Positions 30,580 to 35,360 of a stretch of DNA of 35,360 bases are shown here, in pieces (position 1 is the first letter of the stretch; every line of letters begins with the position of its first letter). The notes beneath the pieces are model-generated. The model was not told the DNA's origin. It saw only the letters and a program-made list of their open reading frames with translations, and ran no database searches. The DNA is taken from NCBI GenBank assembly GCA_022759165.1, contig JAEMPT010000082.1, positions 1-35,360 of the forward strand, in the 5' to 3' direction. This stretch comes from Thermoprotei archaeon. GTDB lineage: Archaea; Thermoproteota; Thermoprotei_A; Sulfolobales; Fervidicoccaceae. Both the position numbers and the translations under genes were made by a program.

Positions 30580-31391
30580 TGCCCCCGTCCTCTTTTCTCC
30601 TCCCTCAGGCATCTAAGCAACTCCTCCAGCAAGGTATCTCCGTAAACTTCTATGTTATATGTCCTGTTAAAGAACCTATCTATATTCGAGATGTCCTTTC
30701 TGAGGAATTCTTCTGAATTAGGGTGCGTTGTTAGCACCGACTGAGAGACGTCTATGAAGACTGGCTTTCCGCGGAACACCATTATGTTGTATTCACTGAG
30801 ATCAGCATGAACAAGACTTGCTCTGCATATCATCTTTCTGAGGCCTTCGGCTATCTCATCATAAATTGACCTGGGATCATCCAAGCTTTCCCCCACCTCT
30901 TTTAGGAGTGGGGCCCTAACTCCTTCTTCACCGATGAACTCCATGACCACTATGTTGTCTTTATAGCCTATGGGTTCTGGCACACTAACTCTGGCAGAAT
31001 ACATCCTCTTCAAATTAGAATATTCCTTCTTGGCCCATAAGCTCATAAGCTTCTTAGTGGTAGTAGCCTTCGCGTTCTCGAATCTTTCGTCTCCCATAAC
31101 ATATTTGTATATTCCTTTCTTGAATTCCGCGGAAAATGTAAGATAAATTTTTATTGCCAGCTCTCTCCCGCTTTCATTTATACCTCTGTAAATCCTGGCC
31201 TCCTTCCCTGAACTAACGACGCCTCCGATCCTCTTAATGCCTAGTCTTCGAGCCAGCTCATATAATGAACGCACGGTAAACGAATCGAAGACTTCCTCGA
31301 CGGTTTTAAGGAGATCGTAGTCTTTTTCTCTTTCTTCCTCTTTTTCCGTCAACTTCTTATTGAGCTTTCTCTCTAGCTCGTCCTCTCCCAA
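30576..31391 (-). CDS. rio1: Rio1-type serine kinase
   Basis: Atypical kinase/ATPase of late small-subunit maturation. N-terminal charged region, then the P-loop-like GVVSSGKEARIYRG, catalytic Lys 81 in LAIKIY, hinge VVMEFIGEEG, catalytic loop LVHADLSEYNIMV and metal-binding FIDVSQSV. The STGKEA form and HxDLSEYN are typical of Rio1 rather than Rio2, which has an N-terminal winged helix. At 271 residues it is of the usual length. Translation starts at TTG 4 nt after the aIF1A stop. Confidence 0.97.
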   Translation of the reverse strand: MGEDELERKLNKKLTEKEEEREKDYDLLKTVEEVFDSFTVRSLYELARRLGIKRIGGVVSSGKEARIYRGINESGRELAIKIYLTFSAEFKKGIYKYVMGDERFENAKATTTKKLMSLWAKKEYSNLKRMYSARVSVPEPIGYKDNIVVMEFIGEEGVRAPLLKEVGESLDDPRSIYDEIAEGLRKMICRASLVHADLSEYNIMVFRGKPVFIDVSQSVLTTHPNSEEFLRKDISNIDRFFNRTYNIEVYGDTLLEELLRCLREEKRGRGQ

Positions 31392-31395
31392 TTAC

Positions 31396-31710
31396 TCAGA
31401 CACCCTCTAGAAGATCGGGGGGGACTAAATTCTTCTGTGCCAGCTTCCTCACTTCGCTGCTGGAGTACTTGTATATTAGATCTCCCTTCTTATCGGCCTC
31501 CATCTCCCAAGGGGCTACGAGGACTACGTCACCCTCTCTTATCCACATCCTCCTCCGAAGCCTACCGGGAATCCTAGTCATCCTCCTAACTCCGTCGGCG
31601 CATTTAGCAACGAAGTGATCCCCGCCTAGAATCTTTTCTACAACGCATACTACCATCCCTTCCCCTGGTAGCGGCATCTCTCCGCTTTGCCCTTCCTCTT
31701 TTCTCACCAT
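31396..31710 (-). CDS. eif1a: Translation initiation factor aIF1A
   Basis: OB-fold factor that binds the A site of the small subunit during initiation. LPGEGMVVCVVEKILGGDHFVAKCADG, in two parts, and RRMTRIPGRLRRRMWI followed by GDVVLVAPWE match the family. The start is taken as the ATG with GTGAT 3 nt upstream (104 residues); an ATG 7 codons earlier at 31731 is less well supported. It heads the minus-strand group aIF1A, rio1, pno1, rli1. TATA-like elements lie at about 31752-31758 and 31774-31782. Confidence 0.96.
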   Translation of the reverse strand: MVRKEEGQSGEMPLPGEGMVVCVVEKILGGDHFVAKCADGVRRMTRIPGRLRRRMWIREGDVVLVAPWEMEADKKGDLIYKYSSSEVRKLAQKNLVPPDLLEGV

Positions 31711-31846
31711 CAAATCACTCTCTTCGAACATATATCGCTCTAAATTATCAGACTATATTCGTTTACGCCTGATTATAAAGATTTAGAAAGAAAAGAGCTC
31801 TCGCGTTTCTTAAATGAAGGTGAAACGTTGCAAAGATTTGCTCTAT

Positions 31847-32869
31847 TCAAAGAACCATTTCCCGCTTTATGAGAAAACGCCCGTTTTCGCTCTCCACAAG
31901 CAAATATTTTCCCATATCGGTTCCTCCAAATACGGAGGAAATCGGAACTTCCTCAGTTGAAAAATCCTCCAACAATACGATGACTTTGTCTGGAAGGACA
32001 GCCTGTAGAGTCGCCTCATGAGCTTCACCGGAGAAAGGCTTTAGCGCATTAGGTTCGATCTTGCTGAGCTTAATCTCCCTTCTGCTGGGCAGAAGAATAA
32101 CCTTGGCCGGCTCACCGCTTCTTCTCACGACCAGCGCCGGTTCACCATTGAGCTCTACAAGCTCTCCTCCTTTCTTTGAGTAAAGCCTAAGTGATATTGA
32201 AAGTCTCGTCCTCTTCTCTCCTCCCTTCTCAGAGATGAGCTTGTACGTGGTCTTGACCTCTCCGCCGAGCTTATCAGCAATAGCAGAGGCTATTATCTTA
32301 GCACTGGCCTTATCCATCAAGTTTATGTCGAAGCCTTCTTTGAGCTCATCAATGCTCACGACCGAGCTTCTCACATCGTAGGAAAAAGATGATATTATCT
32401 TCATGACTTCATCGAAGGTCCTTTTATCCACAGAGCCGGAGTTGCTCCTTATCTGAATCTTAGCCTCATATGAGCCTGATCTTCTGTACAAGCATGTGGG
32501 ACAAATAGTTTTTTCCTCCTCTATGATAACTTCTATAGGCATAGAGTAGCTGCCTTCATTTCCGAAGAGCTGTGCCTTAAACTTATCTCCGCGCCAATTG
32601 ACCATAGCCTCAAAGCCATAAGGACCGAACCTCTTCTTGAGAGCTTTTTCGGCCTCTTTCGCCGCTAAAGCTTCAACCCTTTCGGAAGGATCAGGCTCCC
32701 ACCTTCCTTTGAGAAATACAGCCCCGCAGACCTTACACCTCTTTATCTTCAGCCTTACTGGCTCAATTGGTTTCTTCGCTAAGTAGCACTCTATACATAT
32801 ACCCTCTATGAATGGAAGCGATGGGGTCTTTTCCCTATTGCATATGGGGCATTTGGTCACAATGCTCAT
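31847..32869 (-). CDS. nmd3: NMD3-family ribosome export/biogenesis protein
   Basis: Archaeal homologue of NMD3, which binds the 50S subunit. Four cysteine pairs are seen: CPIC and CIEC (residues 7-10 and 25-28), CKVC (45-48) and CPTC further on, giving two treble-clef zinc sites. The GRWEPDP and LYRRSGSYEAKIQIR segments are typical. The frame is open 29 codons upstream, but the natural start is the Met at MSIVTKCPIC, preceded by GGGAGG; the GTG three codons later is an alternative with better spacing. The C-terminal half contains an S1/OB-like acidic domain. It is last in the group with DUF424, aIF2-beta and the Nog1-like GTPase. Confidence 0.94.
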   Translation of the reverse strand: MSIVTKCPICNREKTPSLPFIEGICIECYLAKKPIEPVRLKIKRCKVCGAVFLKGRWEPDPSERVEALAAKEAEKALKKRFGPYGFEAMVNWRGDKFKAQLFGNEGSYSMPIEVIIEEEKTICPTCLYRRSGSYEAKIQIRSNSGSVDKRTFDEVMKIISSFSYDVRSSVVSIDELKEGFDINLMDKASAKIIASAIADKLGGEVKTTYKLISEKGGEKRTRLSISLRLYSKKGGELVELNGEPALVVRRSGEPAKVILLPSRREIKLSKIEPNALKPFSGEAHEATLQAVLPDKVIVLLEDFSTEEVPISSVFGGTDMGKYLLVESENGRFLIKREMVL

Positions 32870-32959
32870 CCTCCCAGTGTTCTGTAAAGAGTTTGAACGT
32901 AGGAGCGGGAGTTTTGCTTGTAGCTGCAGTCCCTCATGTAGTGAAGAGTTCAGCATCAG

Positions 32960-33286
32960 TTAGACACGAGTATTAACAAAGATAGCATATGGAATCCCTG
33001 AAATTTTCATCACAGCCTCCGGGTGAATCATTCCCTCTTTAATTCCTAGGCTAACTGAACGTTCTCCGATGAGAGATATGTAGTCAGCCTCCCTGATGCT
33101 CATCGCAGCATCTTCCTCATCGACGAGTTCTCCCTTGTAATATTCTTCCTTTATATCCAGGATTCCTTTATCTTGAGTGAATTTCTTCCCGATAAGCTCT
33201 GCATCGCATAGCAAAACTGTCTTGAGGTTCCCCGCCTCTATCACTCTAAGGGAAAGGGTCCCGGACATTATGAAGCTTCCTCTCAT
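32960..33286 (-). CDS. DUF424 family protein
   Basis: A small archaeal protein conserved next to aIF2-beta and NMD3. LLCDAELIGKKF, the DIKEEYYKG segment and ADYISLIGERSV match the family. Its biochemical role is unknown, though position implies a link to initiation or ribosome biogenesis. The first ATG overlaps the aIF2-beta stop as TAATG; a second Met 6 residues later (33268) is an alternative start that fits the family N-terminus slightly better. Confidence 0.88.
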   Translation of the reverse strand: MRGSFIMSGTLSLRVIEAGNLKTVLLCDAELIGKKFTQDKGILDIKEEYYKGELVDEEDAAMSIREADYISLIGERSVSLGIKEGMIHPEAVMKISGIPYAIFVNTRV

Positions 33287-33720
33287 TAGAAGGGCTTGAC
33301 CGGTTGCTCAGCACCACAAGCATCGCACTTGAGAATCCATGTCTTTCCTTTTTTGATTATCCTAGTGTCAGGCCTACCGCATGTGGGACATATGAGGTAA
33401 TTTACCACGAACCTTTCGAGTATCTGGGAAAGGGTGGATGAACTTATCTTAGTGCCTATCGTTAGTATACCGCTATGAGAGTCATAATTTCCAGCGGTTG
33501 CGAGCTCCCTGAGGAGATACCTTTGGAGCATCTCTGGGTCTCTGCGGAGCAAATCAGCGACTTCTCTGAAGTTCCTCACCACAGTCTGATTACCGACATA
33601 GTGCAGTTGGAACTTGGGTAGCTCAAACCTTTCTCCACTGCTCGCCGGCTTAGGGACCTTTTGATAGAGCCTCTGGAGCAGAGCCTCGTAGTCATAGAAT
33701 AGCTTCTCATCTTCCTCCAA
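33286..33720 (-). CDS. aif2b: Translation initiation factor aIF2 subunit beta
   Basis: Beta subunit of the aIF2 GTPase complex that carries initiator tRNA. The central domain (VVRNFREVADLLRRDPEMLQRYL-type segment) is followed by a C-terminal zinc ribbon, CPTCGRPDTR and CDACGAEQ. The frame begins further up with GTG, but GGTGGTG there is the Shine-Dalgarno for the TTG at 33720, giving 144 residues, the family size. It overlaps the GTPase gene by 14 nt. Confidence 0.96.
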   Translation of the reverse strand: MEEDEKLFYDYEALLQRLYQKVPKPASSGERFELPKFQLHYVGNQTVVRNFREVADLLRRDPEMLQRYLLRELATAGNYDSHSGILTIGTKISSSTLSQILERFVVNYLICPTCGRPDTRIIKKGKTWILKCDACGAEQPVKPF

Positions 33721-34783
33721 ACTTAGCACCACCTTCTCTGAAGGACCTGAGAGCCAGCTCTCTGGCCCTCTCCTTCAAATCCTTTAACAGGGTATCCAGT
33801 CCAATATTCTCTGCCGCGCTTATAAAATAAACGTCTCCTATTCCAGGTATCTGCTCGACCTTTTTTCTAACAGCATCGAGTTCTTCCTTGCTTAGAGAAT
33901 CTATCTTGTTAACGGCAACCTTTATCTCTGGTACTTCCCCCCTTAGCTTCAAGAGCATCTCTATCTGCTGTTCCAAGGGAACTGAGGCTGAGGTGGTAGG
34001 ATCTATTAAGAACAAAAGAATTCCCATTGCCATACGAAGCACGGCCACGGCTCGTCTCTCAGGCAGACTCATCTCTTGAAAGCTCCTTGGAAAAATGCCT
34101 GGTGTATCAAGCACAGCGACGTCCAGAAATTCCTCGGACAAAAGCCTCCCAGGTACAGCACGCTTAGTAGTGAAGGGATATTCTGCTACCTCCACCTTAG
34201 CGTTGGATATTCTGGAGGCTAGCGTGCTCTTTCCCGAATTTGGTACACCGGCTATAACTACAGAGATCTTCCCCTTCAGGTCCGGAAAAAGCATGGCCTC
34301 CTTCTTTATTTCAAGCGCCTCTGCCAAAAGGGCCTTATTTCTCTTAGCTACTGAGAGAAGCCTTGATGAAGCCCCTAGGGATTTTTTCCTAAGATCTCTC
34401 CTGCCGGATGATAGAAGCTCGCTTTTAAGGGATATGTAGAGCTGCTTCAGCTTTCCCTTCAGTCTCGCTGCATTTTCGAGCTTTTCAATTGCATCCTCTC
34501 CAAGGACGAGTGATACGTAAGCCCTGAGGTCGTCCCTCCGATTTATTATTTTGTAAAGCTTATCGTAAGCCTCGAGTTTTTCATAGATTAAATTATAAGC
34601 GGTGTTCAATATTTCAAGCGCGTCCGCCACATCGTCCTTTTCTTCTGCCCGTTTCTGCTTTTCTACAAGCTTGCCTATCCTTTTGTAGACCTTTTCGTAG
34701 ATCTCCTCGTACGAAGAAAGATGTATCCTCCTGAGCTCAACATCGGAAGGCAATTTTCCGCTGCTCTTCTTTTCCGAGATCAC
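33707..34783 (-). CDS. Nog1-like GTPase
   Basis: A TRAFAC GTPase of the Obg/Nog1 class that assists large-subunit assembly. An N-terminal helical domain (residues about 1-165, with the charged YEEIYEKVYKRIGKLVEKQK) precedes the G domain: G1 GVPNSGKST (179-187), G2 YPFTTK, G3 DTPGI, G4 NKID and G5 SAAEN. The hydrophobic segment following G3, LRMAMGILLFLIDP, is typical of Nog1. The 358-residue length matches the archaeal form without the long eukaryotic C-terminus. Its GTG start overlaps the preceding stop as GTGA. Confidence 0.95.
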   Translation of the reverse strand: MISEKKSSGKLPSDVELRRIHLSSYEEIYEKVYKRIGKLVEKQKRAEEKDDVADALEILNTAYNLIYEKLEAYDKLYKIINRRDDLRAYVSLVLGEDAIEKLENAARLKGKLKQLYISLKSELLSSGRRDLRKKSLGASSRLLSVAKRNKALLAEALEIKKEAMLFPDLKGKISVVIAGVPNSGKSTLASRISNAKVEVAEYPFTTKRAVPGRLLSEEFLDVAVLDTPGIFPRSFQEMSLPERRAVAVLRMAMGILLFLIDPTTSASVPLEQQIEMLLKLRGEVPEIKVAVNKIDSLSKEELDAVRKKVEQIPGIGDVYFISAAENIGLDTLLKDLKERARELALRSFREGGAKFGGR

Positions 34784-35169
34784 TTCTTCTTACCTTCCTG
34801 CTCGCCTTTCACGTCGGTCTTGAGAACCTTCATGGAATCCTTATCTATTGTTACTGTCACGCTTGGGTGATCCCTATCTAACTCTTTAACATAGTACCTC
34901 ACGAGGACCTTCTTTCCTTCCCTGTCCTCCCCAACGTCTATCTTTGGCCGCCTATGCGACTGCGTGAACTTAACTACTTCGGGCAAGTTCAGAGTGAGCT
35001 TAACGTATTTTGCGTAAAGGTTCAAGGCCTTGGTCTGTTGCCTATAGTTTATTACAGCATAAGCTACGGTGAATACAGACATTATAGCCATGGCATATGC
35101 CATATAGAGCATCGCAGTATATCCGTCCAAAATTCCATACCCCTGTTTTAATAGATTAAAATTCAGCAA
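34780..35169 (-). CDS. Small membrane protein upstream of the Nog1-like gene
   Basis: I do not recognise the family. One long hydrophobic helix (AMLYMAYAMAIMSVFTVAYAV, in parts, about residues 19-40) is followed by a basic, hydrophilic domain of about 85 residues ending in a Lys-rich tail. It could be a membrane-tethered cytoplasmic domain. The start is uncertain: TTG at 35169 would lie upstream of the transcription start expected from a TATA-like element at about 35180-35192, so the TTG at 35130, which has GGGGTATGG just before it, may be the true one. Its stop overlaps the GTPase start. Confidence 0.78.
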   Translation of the reverse strand: MLNFNLLKQGYGILDGYTAMLYMAYAMAIMSVFTVAYAVINYRQQTKALNLYAKYVKLTLNLPEVVKFTQSHRRPKIDVGEDREGKKVLVRYYVKELDRDHPSVTVTIDKDSMKVLKTDVKGEQEGKKK

Positions 35170-35179
35170 TAAAAAGGAT

Positions 35180-35220
35180 ATCTAAAATATTTAATTTTCG
35201 ACCAGCTTACGACCAGCTTA
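35180..35220 (-). promoter_or_regulatory. Promoter of the Nog1/aIF2-beta/NMD3 group with tandem 11-bp repeat
   Basis: On the minus strand TAAGCTGGTCG occurs twice in direct tandem (35220-35199), immediately followed by the A/T-rich TTAAATATTTTAG TATA-like region. Tandem sites directly upstream of BRE/TATA could bind a regulator. The repeat is plain; its role is inferred. Confidence 0.4.
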
Positions 35221-35330
35221 ATTGGGAACATCTCAAAAAGCTTAAAGCTCCTTAACGCTTTTAAAAATAACGAGGGTTGCTTATATCTGATAATTATGAC
35301 CCCTGGAAATATCTAAAACATGCGATTATC

Positions 35331-35360
35331 TTACAACTGAAAGCCTCGCCATTTATGGCG
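35331..35360 (+). repeat. Dispersed TTACAACTG-hairpin element, copy 3 (cut by window end)
   Basis: TTACAACTGAAAGCCT followed by the hairpin CGCCAT-TT-ATGGCG, ending exactly at the window edge. The core equals that of copies 1 and 2, but on the plus strand. GAAAGCCT plus a GC hairpin is typical of IS200/IS605 right ends. The flanking 160 bp to its left hold no TnpB coding sequence, so this is either a solo end or the edge of something outside the window. Confidence 0.5.

Noticed and set aside
35199..35220. CRISPR-like repeat pair
   Set aside because: Two adjacent 11-bp units with no spacer; not a CRISPR array. No other CRISPR-like pattern was seen.
35170..35360. TnpB or transposase coding sequence next to copy 3 of the dispersed element
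   Set aside because: No frame in this interval encodes recognisable TnpA/TnpB residues; only the end-like motif is present.
1..35360. tRNA or 5S/16S/23S rRNA genes
   Set aside because: No cloverleaf with a GTTCRA-type T-loop or rRNA-like block was noticed on either strand by eye.

Overview
The window is a gene-dense stretch of archaeal chromosome, most likely from a thermophilic member of the TACK group (Thermoproteota/Crenarchaeota-like). The evidence is the set of archaeal information-processing genes (aIF1A, aIF2-beta, NMD3, Pno1-type KH protein, Rio1, ABCE1/Rli1, Nog1-like GTPase), an archaeal-type RNase P RNA, a crenarchaeal-style PolB2/RecA-paralogue cassette, a K+-independent-type membrane pyrophosphatase, TATA-box promoters, Shine-Dalgarno sites of the GAGGTGA type and frequent TTG starts. 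The species cannot be named from the sequence alone. There are no tRNA genes, CRISPR arrays or intact transposons.

Layout, left to right. (1) 1-4.7 kb: glutamate dehydrogenase (minus) diverges from an amino acid permease fused to a cytosolic USP-like domain, followed by a cation/Ca2+ exchanger-like protein. (2) 4.8-7.4 kb: a three-gene, overlapping operon of a RecA-fold protein without a P-loop, a small helical protein and a PolB2-type family B polymerase lacking one catalytic Asp. A convergent gene of unknown function overlaps its end. (3) 8.2-16.8 kb: DUF72 protein, sugar nucleotidyltransferase, convergent M32 carboxypeptidase and M29 aminopeptidase, a CDF metal exporter, an exported protein of unknown function and a proton pyrophosphatase. 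A candidate C/D box sRNA sits between the aminopeptidase and the CDF gene. (4) 16.9-22.8 kb: two complete BtuF-BtuC-BtuD-type ABC uptake systems in tandem, each with its own promoter and inverted repeat. (5) 22.9-24.8 kb: a metallo-beta-lactamase-fold nuclease-like protein coupled to an unknown protein. (6) 24.9-27.6 kb: NikR and an ECF nickel transporter (nikMNQO order, minus strand), with a candidate NikR operator over the nikM promoter. (7) 27.8-35.2 kb, minus strand: RNase P RNA, then rli1, pno1/KH, rio1, aIF1A, and a second cluster nmd3, DUF424, aIF2-beta, Nog1-like GTPase and a small membrane protein. This is a ribosome biogenesis, initiation and recycling neighbourhood.

The most notable non-coding signals are three dispersed copies of a TTACAACTG-plus-hairpin motif resembling IS200/IS605 (TnpB/omega-RNA) right ends with no transposase nearby, the C/D box sRNA candidate, an rnpB promoter apparently inside the last codons of rli1, a 20-bp perfect palindrome over a TATA box, and the NikR operator. 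Functional assignments are from motif recognition in translated sequence; no database search was run.
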